Shown piece by piece: positions 1-13,110 of a stretch of DNA of 64,000 nt. Location: the NCBI GenBank assembly GCA_947488615.1, contig CANKZU010000003.1, forward strand, positions 248,001 to 312,000, in the 5' to 3' direction. The stretch is from an uncultured Aurantimonas sp. Lineage in GTDB: Bacteria > Pseudomonadota > Alphaproteobacteria > Rhizobiales > Rhizobiaceae. Position 1 is the first letter of the stretch. Every line of letters starts with the position of its first letter. The position numbers were made by a program, and so were the translations under genes. The notes under the pieces are model-generated. The model was given only the letters and a program-made list of their open reading frames with translations. It did not search any database and was not told the origin of the DNA.

Positions 1-2
1 CG

Positions 3-224
3 GCAAACGCCGCGGCGCTCACGGCCGTTCTCGACGGCGCCACGAACGCTTATCGCGACATCGTCTTGCTCAACAGCGCCGGCGCCCTGGTGATGGCCGG
101 CAAAGCGGAGAATCTCCATGGTGGCGTCGCGATGGCCGCCGACGCGATCGACGGCGGCCAGGCGCGTGCCGCACTCGACCGTCTCGTGGCGGCGACGAAG
201 AAAATCGGCGAGGCGTCGGGATGA
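3..224 (+). CDS. trpD: Anthranilate phosphoribosyltransferase, C-terminal end (partial)
   Basis: The reading frame enters from the left edge and gives about 73 residues ([20 protein letters not shown], then [20 protein letters not shown]) before a TGA. The [14 protein letters not shown] stretch is typical of the C-terminal part of TrpD, which transfers phosphoribose from PRPP to anthranilate in tryptophan synthesis. Its TGA overlaps the ATG of trpC in an ATGA, so the two are translationally coupled. The N-terminal PRPP-binding part lies outside the window. Confidence 0.9.
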   Translation, partial: ANAAALTAVLDGATNAYRDIVLLNSAGALVMAGKAENLHGGVAMAADAIDGGQARAALDRLVAATKKIGEASG

Positions 225-1036
225 GCGACATCCTCCAGCGAATCGAAGCTTACAAGCGCGACGAGATCGCGGCCGCCAAACAGCGCTTGCCGCTCGCCGA
301 TCTCGAAGCCTCGATCGATCCGGCCGATGCCCCGCGCGGCTTTACGAAAGCGATCCGGGCAAAGCATGCGGCGGGTGGGCTGGCACTCATTGCCGAGGTG
401 AAGAAGGCCAGTCCTTCGAAGGGCGTGATCCGGGAGGATTTCGATCCTCCAACGCTTGCCACGGCGTATGAGCGCGGCGGCGCCACCTGTTTGAGTGTTC
501 TGACCGACGCGCCATCCTTTCAAGGTGCGCCGAGCTATCTGACGGCGGCTCGCGCGGCGACCGCGCTGCCGACGCTGCGCAAGGATTTCCTCTTCGACCC
601 CTATCAGGTGGCCGAAGCGCGCGCCTGGGGCGCGGACGCGGTCTTGATCATCATGGCCGCCGTCGACGATGCACTGTCCCACGATCTGGAAGCCGCCGCG
701 GAGCAATATGGGCTCGACGTTCTGGTCGAAATCCATGACGAAGCCGAGGCCGAGCGCGCGCTCAATCTCCGCACACCGCTGATCGGGATCAACAATCGCA
801 ATCTGCGCACCTTCGAGACCAGCCTGGCGACGGCCGAAAAACTGGCGGCGCTGGTGCCGGACGACCGGATTCTCGTTGGCGAGAGCGGCATCTTCACCCA
901 TGCCGACTGTCTGCGCCTCGCCGATCGGGGCATCCGCACCGTTCTCGTCGGGGAAAGCTTGATGCGGCAGTCCGATGTGGAGGCGGCGACGCGTGTGCTG
1001 CTTGGCGCCACACGCCAATCGAGGGCCTCGTCATGA
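221..1036 (+). CDS. trpC: Indole-3-glycerol phosphate synthase
   Basis: A 271-residue cytosolic TIM-barrel enzyme that closes the ring of CdRP to indole-3-glycerol phosphate in tryptophan synthesis. Family motifs are clear: [10 protein letters not shown] near residue 60 (catalytic lysine strand), [12 protein letters not shown] near 120, [13 protein letters not shown] near 185 and the phosphate-binding VGESGI near 220. Length is normal for a stand-alone TrpC not fused to TrpF. The ATG overlaps the trpD stop, and the gene end overlaps the start of moaC by four bases, so trpD-trpC-moaC-moeA-lexA reads as one tightly packed unit, an order common in Hyphomicrobiales. Confidence 0.96.
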   Translation: MSDILQRIEAYKRDEIAAAKQRLPLADLEASIDPADAPRGFTKAIRAKHAAGGLALIAEVKKASPSKGVIREDFDPPTLATAYERGGATCLSVLTDAPSFQGAPSYLTAARAATALPTLRKDFLFDPYQVAEARAWGADAVLIIMAAVDDALSHDLEAAAEQYGLDVLVEIHDEAEAERALNLRTPLIGINNRNLRTFETSLATAEKLAALVPDDRILVGESGIFTHADCLRLADRGIRTVLVGESLMRQSDVEAATRVLLGATRQSRASS

Positions 1037-1530
1037 GCGACACCAAGCAATCCGGGCTCACCCATCTCGACGCGACTGGCGCCGCCTCGATGGTCGATGT
1101 CGGCGCCAAGACCGACAGCGTCCGCGTCGCCGAAGCCGAGGGCTTCGTCGCCATGCAGTCGGCGACGCTGGAGCTGATTCTCGCAGGCGAAGCCAAGAAG
1201 GGCGACGTCATCGGCATTGCGCGAATCGCTGGCATCATGGCGGCCAAGCGTACGCACGAGCTGATTCCGCTTTGCCATCCGCTGATGCTCGAGAAGATCG
1301 GCGTCGAAATAACGCCGGATTCCACCCTGCCCGGTCTGCGCGTCACGGCGCTGGCCAAGGTCAGCGGCAAGACCGGCGTCGAAATGGAGGCGCTCACGGC
1401 GGTCTCGGTGGCTTGTCTGACGATCTACGACATGGCCAAGGCCGTCGACCGCTCGATGCGCGTGTCCAACATCCGGCTGCTGTCGAAGTCCGGCGGCCGT
1501 TCCGGCGACTTCACGGCGACCGCGTCGTGA
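1033..1530 (+). CDS. moaC: Cyclic pyranopterin monophosphate synthase
   Basis: A 165-residue protein for the second step of molybdenum cofactor synthesis, making cyclic pyranopterin monophosphate from the MoaA product. Hallmarks are [20 protein letters not shown] at the N-terminus, the IPLCHPLML motif near residue 80, and [26 protein letters not shown] near 125, which carries the conserved active-site residues. The start overlaps the trpC stop and the TGA overlaps the GTG start of moeA, so the two Mo-cofactor genes are coupled. Confidence 0.96.
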   Translation: MSDTKQSGLTHLDATGAASMVDVGAKTDSVRVAEAEGFVAMQSATLELILAGEAKKGDVIGIARIAGIMAAKRTHELIPLCHPLMLEKIGVEITPDSTLPGLRVTALAKVSGKTGVEMEALTAVSVACLTIYDMAKAVDRSMRVSNIRLLSKSGGRSGDFTATAS

Positions 1531-2765
1531 GTCTGCTTCCCGTCGAGGAAGCCTATCGCCGATTGTTGGGGGGCTCGGTGCCGCTCACCCGCACCGAGCA
1601 CCTCCCGCTGGTGCAATCAGCCGGACGCGTCCTTGCCGAGGATGTCCTGGCCCGCCGAACCCAGCCATCCTTCGCTGCTTCGGCCATGGATGGCTACGCC
1701 GTCCGGGCGGAGGATACGCAATCACCGTACCAAGCCCTGCGGGTCATCGGCGAATCCGCCGCCGGGCGCGCCTTCGACGGCCAGGTGGGCCCCGGAGAAG
1801 CGGCGAGAATCTTCACCGGGGCACCGGTGCCGCAAGGCGCAGATGCGATCCTGGTCCAGGAAGACGCCCGCGTCGAAGCCGACAGCAACGTGCGGCCGAC
1901 GGCCTCGCTCGAACCCGGCCGATTCATCCGGGCAAGCGGTATCGATTTCTCCGAGGGCGAGACGTTGTTGACCTGTGGCGCCCTGCTCACGCCCGGCGCC
2001 ATCGCGCTTGCGGCGAGCTGCGGTTATCCCGCGCTGAAGGTTCTGGCGCGGCCGAAGGTGGCGATCCTCGCAACCGGTGACGAGCTCGTGTTGCCCGGCG
2101 CGCCGCTTGGTCCCTCGCAGTTGGTCGCCTCCAACCCGTTTGGAGTCGCGGCGATGGTGGTCGCCGCCGGCGGCGATGCGATCGACTGCGGGATCGCCGG
2201 TGACCACGTCGCCACGATCGGCGCGCGTCTGAGCGATTCCATCCGGGACCGGGCGGACGTCTTCGTCACGATCGGTGGTGCGTCGGTCGGCGATCACGAC
2301 CTGGTCGGCGAGGTGTTCGCCGCCCGCGGCGTCGCCCTCGATTTCTGGAAGGTCGCGATGCGCCCCGGCAAGCCATTGATGGCTGGCCGGCTCGGCGAGC
2401 TGACCATTGTCGGACTGCCGGGCAATCCGGCCTCCTCGATGGTCGCGGCGAGGTTGTTCCTGGTGCCGTTGGTGCGACGGTTGGCGGGACTTCCCGATCG
2501 CCCGCTCTACCGGCACGGGCTGCTCGGCGCGCCGATGCCGGAAAATGGCGTGCGGACCGACTTCGTCCGCTCGCGGCTCGAGGTCGGAGGGGATGGCGCC
2601 GTCCGGGTCTTTCCGCTGCCACGCCAGGATTCGTCGCTCATGTCCACCTACGCACAGGCCGACGCTCTGCTTGTGCGGCCGCCCTCGGCGGCTCCGGCGA
2701 GCGCCGGGGAGGCTTGCCGCTTCGTTGTCCTCGACGAATGGAAGGGTCTTGCGGAACACAACTAG
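1527..2765 (+). CDS. moeA: Molybdopterin molybdotransferase
   Basis: A 412-residue enzyme that inserts molybdate into adenylylated molybdopterin. I choose the GTG at 1527, which overlaps the moaC stop (GTGA) and begins [14 protein letters not shown], the usual MoeA N-terminus; a longer upstream frame would read through moaC. The domain II segment with AMDGYAVRA (near 55-65) and [20 protein letters not shown] (near 88-107), the MoCF-binding region with [16 protein letters not shown] and [10 protein letters not shown] (near 180-290), and GLPGNPASS are all present. The stop codon lies inside the SOS box of lexA. Confidence 0.95.
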   Translation: MSLLPVEEAYRRLLGGSVPLTRTEHLPLVQSAGRVLAEDVLARRTQPSFAASAMDGYAVRAEDTQSPYQALRVIGESAAGRAFDGQVGPGEAARIFTGAPVPQGADAILVQEDARVEADSNVRPTASLEPGRFIRASGIDFSEGETLLTCGALLTPGAIALAASCGYPALKVLARPKVAILATGDELVLPGAPLGPSQLVASNPFGVAAMVVAAGGDAIDCGIAGDHVATIGARLSDSIRDRADVFVTIGGASVGDHDLVGEVFAARGVALDFWKVAMRPGKPLMAGRLGELTIVGLPGNPASSMVAARLFLVPLVRRLAGLPDRPLYRHGLLGAPMPENGVRTDFVRSRLEVGGDGAVRVFPLPRQDSSLMSTYAQADALLVRPPSAAPASAGEACRFVVLDEWKGLAEHN

Positions 2766-2768
2766 AAC
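2754..2768 (+). promoter_or_regulatory. SOS box (LexA operator) before lexA
   Basis: GAAC-ACAACTA-GAAC is a perfect match to the alphaproteobacterial LexA site GAAC-N7-GAAC, 40 bp upstream of the lexA ATG and overlapping the moeA stop codon. It implies autoregulation of lexA by its product. Confidence 0.85.
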
Positions 2769-2778
2769 AGATAGGTTT

Positions 2779-2793
2779 GTTCAGGTTTTGTTT
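2779..2793 (-). promoter_or_regulatory. Second, imperfect SOS box in opposite orientation
   Basis: GTTC-AGGTTTT-GTTT matches the reverse orientation GTTC-N7-GTTC with one mismatch, 10 bp downstream of the perfect box. Paired boxes are known at some lexA promoters; here the second is inferred from similarity only. Confidence 0.4.
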
Positions 2794-2808
2794 TAGGGAG
2801 TCGCCTCG

Positions 2809-3540
2809 ATGCTGACACGCAAGCAGCACGACCTTTTGTCGTTCATTCACGAACGGCTGAGGGACACGGGGGTGCCTCCCTCCTTCGACGAAATGAAGGA
2901 CGCGCTGGAGCTTCGCTCGAAATCCGGCATCCATCGCCTGATCACCGCGCTGGAGGAGCGGGGCTTCATCCGGCGACTGCCCAATCGCGCGCGGGCGCTG
3001 GAGATCCTGAAGCTTCCCGAAGCGATGCAGAATGGACGCCCCGCCCCGGTCGGGCGCACCGGGTTTACGCCGAGCGTGATCGAAGGAAGCCGAGACGCGA
3101 CACGCAAGACGTCAGAACCGGTTTCCCGGCGTGCTTCGACGAGATCGTCGGACTCGGCGACAGTAGCGATTCCGGTCATGGGCCGGATCGCCGCCGGCGT
3201 TCCCATTTCGGCGATCCAGCATACCACCCATTCCCTCGCCGTACCGCCGGACATGCTCGGTGGCGGCGAGCACTATGCGCTCGAGGTCAAGGGCGATTCG
3301 ATGATCGAAGCCGGAATTCTCGACGGCGACACGGTGGTGATTCGCCGCGCCGACACGGCGACGCCCGGGGAAATCGTCGTCGCGCTGGTCGATGAAGAGG
3401 AAGCCACGCTGAAGCGGTTTCGCCGCCGCGGCAATACGATCGCGCTGGAGGCCGCCAATCCGGCCTACGAAACGCGGATCTTCGGCTCCGAGCGGGTCAA
3501 GGTTCAGGGCCGGCTGGTTGGGCTCATCCGCAAATACTGA
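2809..3540 (+). CDS. lexA: SOS-response repressor LexA
   Basis: A 243-residue repressor and self-cleaving serine protease of the DNA-damage response. It opens with [17 protein letters not shown] and a winged helix-turn-helix (residues 1-70). The autocleavage Ala-Gly is A129-G130 in MGRIAAGVP, the nucleophile S164 in GDSMIEAG, and the general-base K202 in EEATLKRF. The linker (about 70-120) is longer than in E. coli LexA (202 residues), as in other alphaproteobacteria. RecA filament-stimulated cleavage would release its targets. One perfect and one imperfect GAAC-N7-GAAC site precede it. It ends the trp/mo gene block. Confidence 0.97.
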   Translation: MLTRKQHDLLSFIHERLRDTGVPPSFDEMKDALELRSKSGIHRLITALEERGFIRRLPNRARALEILKLPEAMQNGRPAPVGRTGFTPSVIEGSRDATRKTSEPVSRRASTRSSDSATVAIPVMGRIAAGVPISAIQHTTHSLAVPPDMLGGGEHYALEVKGDSMIEAGILDGDTVVIRRADTATPGEIVVALVDEEEATLKRFRRRGNTIALEAANPAYETRIFGSERVKVQGRLVGLIRKY

Positions 3541-3754
3541 GAGCCGGGCCGGCAAGTGGGCTACCGATCGCGCGGAGCCAACCACCGAGACGCGCGCCAC
3601 GGCTGCCGGTTGAGGCGAGCCAATTCATTCCGGGCCGGGGCATCGTTTCGCAGTGTCCGGCTCAAATGGCCGGGGATCGCCTTTCGATCATGTTCACCGG
3701 GTTTTCTTCTTGCCTCTCTTGCACCGGACCCGCCGCGCAGGTATCTGCGTCCTC

Positions 3755-3844
3755 GGAGAGGTGGCCGAGTGGTCGAAGGCGCTCCCCTGCTAAGGGAGTA
3801 TACGGGAGACCGTATCGAGGGTTCGAATCCCTTCCTCTCCGCCA
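3755..3844 (+). tRNA. tRNA-Ser(GCT)
   Basis: A 90-nt class II tRNA with an acceptor stem GGAGAGG/CCTCTCC, anticodon loop CTGCTAA (anticodon GCT, reads AGC/AGU), a long variable arm, a T-loop GGTTCGAATCC, discriminator G and an encoded CCA. The foreign hsd/parDE patch begins just downstream, which fits the habit of mobile DNA to enter at tRNA genes. Confidence 0.97.
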
Positions 3845-3946
3845 CTTAATGCTCTTAAGATATTGATTTATATAATTAACTTGGATCGTTGTACTGTCTC
3901 GTCCCACATTCCAACCCTCATAACTTTTGGGTTGCGGTCCTATGTC

Positions 3947-6430
<2,484 letters not shown>

Positions 6431-6439
6431 AGCGCCGCC

Positions 6440-6745
6440 GTCGCGCCGGTCGCGCAGCTTGACGTCTTTCGCGATGCCGTTCGACTTGTCGCGCGCGAGG
6501 AACCACAGGCACACCGGAATCTGCGTGGAATAGAACAGCTGCCCCGGCAGGGCCACCATGCAGTCCACCACGCCCGGTGCCCCGTTCACGCCCTCGACCA
6601 GCGCCTGGCGGATCGCGCCCTCCCCCGACTGAGTCGAGGACATTGAGCCATTGGCCAGCACAACGCCCGCCACGCCTGCGGGCGCCAAGTGATGGACGAT
6701 GTGCTGCACCCAGGCAAAATTGGCATTGCCGGCCGGCGGGGACCC
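6440..6745 (-). pseudogene. hsdM: Type I methyltransferase M subunit, internal fragment
   Basis: About 100 residues match the middle of Hsd[41 protein letters not shown], and [20 protein letters not shown]. The SAM-binding and NPPF catalytic segments that normally precede this part are absent, and so is the C-terminus, which runs into HsdR-derived sequence at about 6430-6440. An internal deletion has fused hsdM to hsdR and removed hsdS if it lay between. It is a relic. Confidence 0.8.
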
Positions 6746-6904
6746 AGCGGCGATCATCTCATCGCGCTGGCGCGGCACTCCGATGCCGTGCTGTTCATAC
6801 TTCTCGCGCTTGCGGGGCGCCATGTGATCGAAGACGAACACGATTGAAAGCTTTATCCTGCTGGGAGTCGCGTGGCGGGGCGCGGGGGGCACGGACCGTG
6901 CCTG

Positions 6905-6932
6905 CCTTGATCTGTCTTCTTTTTTGGTTATA
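6905..6932 (+). promoter_or_regulatory. Candidate sigma70 promoter for the parD/parE-type pair
   Basis: TTGATC, a 16-bp spacer and TATATT lie 33 bp upstream of the ATG at 6965, in a locally AT-rich stretch; a purine-rich GAAGAGG ribosome site follows. Read by eye. Confidence 0.5.
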
Positions 6933-6964
6933 TTGAAGACGCCTGACCCGAGAAGAGGTGCCAC

Positions 6965-7222
6965 ATGTCCCGCACGACCACCATGACTGTTCGCGTCAGC
7001 GGCGCCCTCAGCGAGTTTGTCTCGGTAAACGTTGGCGAGGGTGGCGCGTACGAGAACGTCAGTGAGTACATCCGCGATCTTATCCGCCGCGACAAGGAAC
7101 GCGCGGAGCGCGAGGCCTTCGATCGCCTGAAGGCGGAGCTGAACCGCGCCTTCGCCGCGCCCGAGGAGAGCTACAAGCCCATGACCGCCACGGAGGTGAT
7201 CTCTCGGAACCGGCGGGCATAA
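6965..7222 (+). CDS. ParD-like antitoxin, ribbon-helix-helix family
   Basis: An 85-residue protein beginning [19 protein letters not shown], with an N-terminal beta strand and two helices ([16 protein letters not shown]) of the CopG/ParD ribbon-helix-helix fold, and a charged C-terminal tail (about 50-85) that would wrap the toxin. It is expected to bind its own promoter and neutralise the toxin encoded 4 bp downstream. GAAGAGG precedes the ATG. It sits on a foreign patch beside decayed restriction genes, a common place for such addiction modules. Confidence 0.82.
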   Translation: MSRTTTMTVRVSGALSEFVSVNVGEGGAYENVSEYIRDLIRRDKERAEREAFDRLKAELNRAFAAPEESYKPMTATEVISRNRRA

Positions 7223-7226
7223 GCCC

Positions 7227-7535
7227 ATGGCGATCCGACTCCAGGAGGCGGCTTCGGTCCGCCTCGACGAGATCTATCGGTATACGCTTGACAAGTGGGG
7301 CGAAGCGCAGGCCGAGACGTACATCAACGGGCTATTTGATGCCTTCGGACACATCGAAACGCGCGGCGTCCTTTCGAGGCCCGTCCCGGCAGAATTCGGG
7401 GTGGAGGGATACTTCTTCCGCTATGAGAGGCATTTCGTCTACTGGCGGCGGCTCTCCAATGGCGACATCGGGATCGTCACCATCCTGCACGAGCGAATGC
7501 ATCAGATTGATCGCTTCAAGGACGACTTTGTCTAA
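7227..7535 (+). CDS. ParE/RelE-superfamily toxin
   Basis: A 102-residue protein beginning [20 protein letters not shown], with the compact RelE/ParE fold pattern: an N-terminal helix with DLxEIY-like residues, [16 protein letters not shown], then beta strands [14 protein letters not shown] and [11 protein letters not shown]. ParE members poison DNA gyrase and RelE members cleave mRNA; the sequence does not let me choose. It follows the antitoxin by 4 bp, so the two are co-translated. It looks intact, unlike the neighbouring hsd genes. Confidence 0.82.
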   Translation: MAIRLQEAASVRLDEIYRYTLDKWGEAQAETYINGLFDAFGHIETRGVLSRPVPAEFGVEGYFFRYERHFVYWRRLSNGDIGIVTILHERMHQIDRFKDDFV

Positions 7536-7670
7536 GTCATTGTAGAGAATTGCAAATACGGGATCTAACCCAAGTTGAGGGAAGCCCAAAAGAGGTGGAG
7601 AAGGTTGTCTTTCAGACCCGTTCCCTCCGCCAGCGCCAGCCATTGATTTCCCATTTCTGAAGCGGCCGAT

Positions 7671-10079
7671 TTAATTCGGCTTCCCTGCCGTCTTGGCCGG
7701 CAGCTTTTCCCGAAGGTCAACCGTCGGCTTGGCGGCCTTGTCGCTTGCTGTACCGTTGACGGTCTCGACCGCCTCATCTTGCCGCCGGGCGGCGGTCGCA
7801 GGTGTCTCCACCGCCGGTTTGCGCCAATATTCCGGCCAGGGCGCCAGCCGGTGCAGGTTCCATTCGGCCGGCGGATCCGCGATGGCGCGATCGACAATCG
7901 GTTGACCGGACAATGCATCGCGCCGGATCGCCAGCGAACCCGTCCGCCTCAGGGTTCGCAACGTCACCAGGATGGCGCCCGAGCGGCAGGCGGACAAGCG
8001 GATCGCGCGGGCGACGATGGCTACGTCGCCGCTATCGCACGCGACGCCGGTCTTCTCGTAATCGTCCGTCCAGACCACCTTCAACCCATTGCGGGTCTCG
8101 AAGCGACAGATGCTGTCCTCGCAGTCGGCCACGATACGCCGGCGTGGTTCCCGATCGGCCGACGGCCTCCCGCTTGCCTCGAACGCCCGCTCCCATTGCG
8201 CGGCGATGAAATCGTTCGGTCGTTCGCGCAAAAAGGCGAGTTGCCCCTCCTTGGCGATCAGTGCCACTTCCTTGCCGTCCTCGAATAGGAGGAGCTCAGG
8301 CGGCGGCGCGCGATCCGGTGCGGCCGCCAGTCCGGCAAGCGCCAGCGGAACCGCCACATAGCGTAGGCGGCTCGCGACGTATGAGCCCGCCAGAATCGCC
8401 GCCGTCAACAGAACCAGACCCGTCGCCGTGGTCAGGCCGATCGCCTGATCGGGTAGGCGTTCATAAACGAACCGCGCCACCTCAAGGACGACGCCGATGC
8501 CGTAGCCCATCGCCTGGAACGCCCAGGCATCGAGGCCAAAGGGCATCGCCAGCGAGCCGATCAGCGCCAGCGGCATGACCCACAGCGTGAACAGCGGCAT
8601 GGTCAAAACGTTGGCGACAAGGCCGAATGTCGCCAATCGATGGAAATGGTATGCGGCATAGGGCGCCGTGGCCGTTCCGGCGATGAGCGAGGTCATCGCG
8701 ATCGCCGCAAACGCCAACAGGATGCGACGCCCCCAGCCCCGGCTTCCTGGTGGGATTGGGGACGATCGCGCCCGGCGCCGCGAAAGGGCCGCGTAACCGC
8801 CGATCAGCGCGACCGTCGCGGCAAAGCTCATCTGGAAGCTGGCGGTCATCACCGCGTGCGGCGTCAGGGCAATTACCACGATGGCGGCAATCGAAACGTT
8901 GCGGAGCGTCAGGGCCGGGCGATCGAGCAGGACCGCCGTCAGCATGATCGCGAGCATGATGAAGGCGCGCTGCGTTGCGATATTGGCGCCCGACAGAGCG
9001 AGATAGAAGGCGGCGACGACAAGCGCGGCGACGGCGGCGATTTTCTTGATCGGAAACCGCAAGGCGATCATTGGAATCAGCGAAAGCACCGAGCGGACCA
9101 GAAGCATGGCGAATCCCGCGACGATCGCCATGTGCAGACCCGATATCGACAGGACATGGGCGAGCCCGGTTCCGCGCAACCACTCCCGCGCGTCATCGGG
9201 AATCCCGGCGCGCTCGCCGGTGACGAGCGCAGCGGCGATGCCGCCCTCCGCTCCGCCGATGATCTGGCTGATGCGTTCGGTCATGGCCAGACGCGTCGCC
9301 GTCTGGCGTTGTCGAAGCCACGCACTGAGACCTTTTCGCGCCTCGTTGCCTGAAATGTCGGTGGCGGACGGCTCCGGCGCTCCCAAGGAGAAGCCATAAG
9401 CCCCGATTCCATTGAAGAACGGCGCAAAGGCGAAATCATGCGAGCCCGGAAAAGCAGGCCCCGACGGCGGTCGCAGTCGGACGAGGCCGCGGAAGTTGCC
9501 GCCCGGCGGAATCGGGGCGTGGCGGCTGCCGACGACGATTCGCACCCGTTCCGGCGGGCGCGAAAGGACCGGTCGGTCGGTCGAGGCGATGTCGATCACG
9601 TATCGATAACGGCCGCTTTCGGTGCGCTCACGCGATACCACGGTGCCGGCGATCCGCACCGTCGCCTCGCCCGAGAACAATGTCGTTTCCGTGCGTTCGA
9701 TCTCGGTCATCGCCAAGGCGGCGCCGGCAAGGACGAAGCCGGCGCAAACCAGGGACGGGCGAAGCACCGGCCGCCCCGGAACGCGGACGGCGAGCGCCAG
9801 CAGCGCGATCGAAGCGACGGCGGCGACCGCCAGACCGGGACGCCAACCGATGCCGTAAACGATCGCCACCCCAACCATCAAGCCGACCGCAACCAGATGG
9901 AAGCCGGAGCGGTGGCGGGTCTCGGCCTCCACTTGGGTGGCCAACCAGCCGGTTATGATCGCGCCCCATTCGTCGCGGCGCGACGGCCGGAGCCCGCGCC
10001 AGGCTCTGAAGCCGTCGGCACGGGCCTGTCGTTGCTTTTGCCCCTTCGCGCTGTCGTCCCGATCGGCGGCTGTGTCCAT
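7671..10079 (-). CDS. comEC: ComEC/Rec2-family DNA uptake membrane protein
   Basis: An 802-residue polytopic inner-membrane protein of the ComEC/Rec2 family, the channel for single-stranded DNA entry in competent bacteria. It has an N-terminal pair of membrane spans, an OB-like domain (about 110-240) and the competence domain with [20 protein letters not shown] near residue 320 followed by many hydrophobic helices. The C-terminal region (about 600-800) is soluble and resembles a degenerate lactamase-like domain without an obvious HxHxDH metal motif. A GGAG lies just before the ATG. It is divergent from gltX. Whether the organism is competent cannot be judged from this gene alone. Confidence 0.88.
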   Translation of the reverse strand: MDTAADRDDSAKGQKQRQARADGFRAWRGLRPSRRDEWGAIITGWLATQVEAETRHRSGFHLVAVGLMVGVAIVYGIGWRPGLAVAAVASIALLALAVRVPGRPVLRPSLVCAGFVLAGAALAMTEIERTETTLFSGEATVRIAGTVVSRERTESGRYRYVIDIASTDRPVLSRPPERVRIVVGSRHAPIPPGGNFRGLVRLRPPSGPAFPGSHDFAFAPFFNGIGAYGFSLGAPEPSATDISGNEARKGLSAWLRQRQTATRLAMTERISQIIGGAEGGIAAALVTGERAGIPDDAREWLRGTGLAHVLSISGLHMAIVAGFAMLLVRSVLSLIPMIALRFPIKKIAAVAALVVAAFYLALSGANIATQRAFIMLAIMLTAVLLDRPALTLRNVSIAAIVVIALTPHAVMTASFQMSFAATVALIGGYAALSRRRARSSPIPPGSRGWGRRILLAFAAIAMTSLIAGTATAPYAAYHFHRLATFGLVANVLTMPLFTLWVMPLALIGSLAMPFGLDAWAFQAMGYGIGVVLEVARFVYERLPDQAIGLTTATGLVLLTAAILAGSYVASRLRYVAVPLALAGLAAAPDRAPPPELLLFEDGKEVALIAKEGQLAFLRERPNDFIAAQWERAFEASGRPSADREPRRRIVADCEDSICRFETRNGLKVVWTDDYEKTGVACDSGDVAIVARAIRLSACRSGAILVTLRTLRRTGSLAIRRDALSGQPIVDRAIADPPAEWNLHRLAPWPEYWRKPAVETPATAARRQDEAVETVNGTASDKAAKPTVDLREKLPAKTAGKPN

Positions 10080-10192
10080 CGGCTCCGGGTCCCGTCGCCT
10101 TGTCTCTGACCTCGCCTATGCTACACAGCCGGCACGCGAAAGCGATCGCCGGCGATCGCAGAATCTGCCCTGACTTTTCGATCGGAGCCTCA

Positions 10193-11614
10193 ATGACGGA
10201 TGCCGTCGTGACCCGTTTTGCCCCCTCACCGACCGGCTTTCTGCATATCGGTGGCGCGAGGACGGCACTGTTCAACTGGCTCTATGCCCGCGCAACCGGC
10301 GGCAAGATGCTGCTGCGGATCGAGGACACCGACCGCGAGCGTTCGACCGAGCCAGCGGTTCAGGCGATCATCGAGGGTCTCGCTTGGATGGGTCTGTCGG
10401 CGGACGCGCCCCCGGTCTCCCAGTTCGCCCGCGCGCCGCGGCATCGTGAGGTGGTCGAGGAATTGCTGGCCAAGGGAGCGGCCTATCGCTGCTACGCCAG
10501 CCAGGCCGAACTCACGGAGATGCGGGAGACGGCCCGGGCCGAGAAGCGTCCGCCGCGTTATGACGGGCGCTGGCGTGACCGCGACCCTTCCGAGGCGCCG
10601 GCCGACATCAAGCCGGTGATCCGGCTCCGCGCTCCGCTTGATGGCGAAACGGTGGTCCATGATCGCGTCCAGGGCGACGTACGGTTTCCCAATAAGGATC
10701 TCGACGATTTCGTGCTGCTGCGCTCGGACGGAAACCCGACCTACATGCTGGCCGTGGTCGTCGACGATTACGACATGGGCGTCACCCATGTCATTCGCGG
10801 CGACGATCACCTGACCAATGCCGGGCGCCAGACGCTGATCTACAAGGCCATGGGCTGGGATGTGCCGGTGATGGCGCATATCCCGCTGATCCACGGCCCG
10901 GACGGAGCCAAGCTGTCGAAACGGCATGGCGCGCTCGGCATCGAGGCTTATCGGGCCATGGGCTATCTGCCGGTGGCGCTCAGAAACTATCTGGTGCGGC
11001 TCGGATGGAGCCATGGCGACGACGAGATCATCTCGACCGAGGAGATGATCACCTGGTTCGACATCGACGGCATCAACAAGGGTGCGGCGCGCTTCGATTT
11101 CGCCAAGCTGGAGGCGATCAATGGCCACTGGATTCGTCAGAGTGATGATGCGGTGCTGGTCGAGATGCTGATGAGCGAGCGCGATGCCCTGCCGAATGGC
11201 GCGATTCTCAAGGTGCGTCCGGACGATGAGGTGCGCGCCAAGCTGACCGCCGCGATGCCAGGCCTCAAGGGCCGGGCCAAGACGTTGGTCGAATTGGCCG
11301 AGAGTACGGGCTATCTGTTCGCGGATCGTCCGCTCGATCTGGAGGAGAAGGCCGAAGCGATCCTCGCCGACGGCGGCCGTCCGATCGTCGCGGCGTTGCT
11401 GCCGCAATTTATGGCGCTGTCGACTTGGTCGGCCGGAGAGCTTGAAGCGCTTGTTCGCGCCTATGCCGAGGCTAACGGCTTGAAACTCGGCAAGGCCGCG
11501 CAGCCGCTACGGGCCGCGCTGACAGGACGCACGACCTCACCGGGCGTCTTCGATGTCCTGGAGGTGCTGGGCCGGGACGAATCGCTGGCGCGGCTGGGCG
11601 ACCAGACCGGTTGA
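10193..11614 (+). CDS. gltX: Glutamate--tRNA ligase
   Basis: A 473-residue class I aminoacyl-tRNA synthetase. I choose the ATG at 10193 because the protein then starts [21 protein letters not shown], with the HIGH signature about residue 18; upstream in-frame sequence does not look coding. The KMSKS-type loop is AKLSKRHG near residue 240, and the all-helical anticodon-binding part fills the C-terminal third. Its position next to gltA and divergent from comEC is usual for Hyphomicrobiales. Many alphaproteobacteria use such an enzyme to charge tRNA-Gln as well, followed by GatCAB amidation; the sequence does not settle this. Confidence 0.96.
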   Translation: MTDAVVTRFAPSPTGFLHIGGARTALFNWLYARATGGKMLLRIEDTDRERSTEPAVQAIIEGLAWMGLSADAPPVSQFARAPRHREVVEELLAKGAAYRCYASQAELTEMRETARAEKRPPRYDGRWRDRDPSEAPADIKPVIRLRAPLDGETVVHDRVQGDVRFPNKDLDDFVLLRSDGNPTYMLAVVVDDYDMGVTHVIRGDDHLTNAGRQTLIYKAMGWDVPVMAHIPLIHGPDGAKLSKRHGALGIEAYRAMGYLPVALRNYLVRLGWSHGDDEIISTEEMITWFDIDGINKGAARFDFAKLEAINGHWIRQSDDAVLVEMLMSERDALPNGAILKVRPDDEVRAKLTAAMPGLKGRAKTLVELAESTGYLFADRPLDLEEKAEAILADGGRPIVAALLPQFMALSTWSAGELEALVRAYAEANGLKLGKAAQPLRAALTGRTTSPGVFDVLEVLGRDESLARLGDQTG

Positions 11615-11765
11615 GCTGGACGTCATCGCCCCGACTTCGCAACGCAATATGGATTTGGCGCCGGAACTTGTCGCTCCGGCGGCTTTGGAGTAGGCAATCA
11701 CCTGAGTAAAACGTGTGCGCTGCGATAGGTCTCGACCGCTGCGGCAACCATTGAAGGGAAAACGC

Positions 11766-13058
11766 ATGGCAGAACAGTCGGCGAAGCTCACACTGGGCAC
11801 GAAGGATGCGGGGCTCGACCTGCATAGCGGCACGATCGGCCCGGACGTCGTGGACATCACGACGCTCTACAAGCAGACCGGTCTGTTCACCTATGATCCG
11901 GGTTTTTCGTCGACGGCGTCGTGTGAATCCAAGATCACCTACATCGATGGCGACGAGGGCGTGCTGCTGCATCGCGGCTACCCGATCGATCAGCTCGCCG
12001 AGAGAGGCGATTTTCTGGAGACCTGCTATCTCCTGCTCTATGGTGAATTGCCGACGGCGCGCGAGAAGGAGGATTTCGTTTACCGGGTGACGCGGCACAC
12101 GATGGTCCACGAGCAGATGAGCCGCTTTTACACCGGCTTTCGCCGCGACGCCCATCCGATGGCCGTCATGGTCGGTTCGGTTGGCGCCATGTCGGCTTTC
12201 TACCACGACTCGACGGACATCGCCGATCCGCACCAGCGGATGGTGGCAAGCCTGCGGATGATCGCCAAGATGCCGACGATCGCGGCGATGGCCTATAAAT
12301 ACCATGTCGGCCAGCCGTTCGTTTATCCGCGCAATGATCTCGCCTACGCCGAAAACTTCCTGCACATGTGCTTCGCGGTCCCTTGCGAAACGTATCAGAT
12401 CAACCCGGTGCTCGCGAAGGCGATGGACCGGATCTTCATCCTCCATGCTGACCATGAGCAGAATGCCTCGACCTCGACCGTGCGCCTCGCCGGTTCGTCG
12501 GGCGCCAATCCCTTCGCCTGCATCGCGGCGGGCGTGGCATGCCTGTGGGGGCCTGCCCATGGCGGTGCCAACGAGGCGGCACTGAATATGCTGATGGAGA
12601 TCGGCACCAAGGACCGCATCCCCGAGTTCATCGCCCGCGCCAAGGACAAGGACGATCCGTTCCGCCTGATGGGCTTCGGTCACCGTGTCTACAAGAACTA
12701 CGATCCGCGCGCCAAGATCATGCAGAAGACCTGTCACGAGGTTCTCGACGAACTCGGCATCAAGGACGACCCGCTGCTCGAGGTCGCGATGGAACTCGAG
12801 CGGATCGCGCTCACCGACGAGTATTTCATCGAGAAGAAGCTCTATCCGAATGTCGACTTCTATTCCGGCATCACGTTGAAGGCGCTCGGCTTCCCGACGA
12901 CGATGTTCACGGTGCTCTTCGCTGTGGCCCGGACCGTCGGTTGGATCGCCCAGTGGAAAGAGATGATCGAGGATCCACATCAGCGCATCGGCCGCCCGCG
13001 GCAGCTCTACACCGGCGCGACGATGCGCGACTATGTGCCGGTCGACCAGCGCAGCTGA
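11766..13058 (+). CDS. gltA: Citrate synthase
   Basis: A 430-residue hexameric-type citrate synthase that condenses oxaloacetate and acetyl-CoA at the entry to the TCA cycle. The ATG at 11766 gives [19 protein letters not shown], the usual N-terminus. Catalytic landmarks are [20 protein letters not shown] (first His), GPAHGGANE (second His), [18 protein letters not shown], and the aspartate in NVDFYSGI. A 150-bp gap separates it from gltX, leaving room for its own promoter. A strong hairpin follows the stop. Confidence 0.96.
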   Translation: MAEQSAKLTLGTKDAGLDLHSGTIGPDVVDITTLYKQTGLFTYDPGFSSTASCESKITYIDGDEGVLLHRGYPIDQLAERGDFLETCYLLLYGELPTAREKEDFVYRVTRHTMVHEQMSRFYTGFRRDAHPMAVMVGSVGAMSAFYHDSTDIADPHQRMVASLRMIAKMPTIAAMAYKYHVGQPFVYPRNDLAYAENFLHMCFAVPCETYQINPVLAKAMDRIFILHADHEQNASTSTVRLAGSSGANPFACIAAGVACLWGPAHGGANEAALNMLMEIGTKDRIPEFIARAKDKDDPFRLMGFGHRVYKNYDPRAKIMQKTCHEVLDELGIKDDPLLEVAMELERIALTDEYFIEKKLYPNVDFYSGITLKALGFPTTMFTVLFAVARTVGWIAQWKEMIEDPHQRIGRPRQLYTGATMRDYVPVDQRS

Positions 13059-13083
13059 TACCGGCATTCCCATCGCAGACGAT

Positions 13084-13110
13084 AACGGGCGCCGCGGCGC
13101 CCGTTTCTAT
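13084..13110 (+). terminator. Hairpin terminator of gltA, possibly also used by lpxB
   Basis: AACGGGCGCC and GGCGCCCGTT form a perfect 10-bp inverted repeat around a GC centre, followed by TTCTATTT. It lies between the convergent gltA and lpxB genes and touches the lpxB stop codon, so it may end transcription from both sides. Confidence 0.75.

Noticed and set aside
3561..3849. Open frames on both strands across the tRNA-Ser gene, including one with GFEPSIRSP-like sequence.
   Set aside because: They are the common artefact of translating a tRNA gene; no independent coding signs.
6750..7228. N-terminal extension of the hsdR-frame protein reaching back to 7228.
   Set aside because: Most of it is antisense to the parD-like gene and the rest does not resemble HsdM or HsdR; the real relics begin near 6745 and 6430.
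7615..7634. A short stretch (CCGTTCCCTCCGCCAG) resembling the 3' end of tRNA-Ser, as a possible right attachment site of the hsd/parDE patch.
   Set aside because: Similarity is short and imperfect, with no integrase gene in the patch; not enough to call an att site.
11472..13073. A 533-codon minus-strand frame opposite gltA.
   Set aside because: Antisense to a clearly coding citrate synthase gene with all catalytic motifs.
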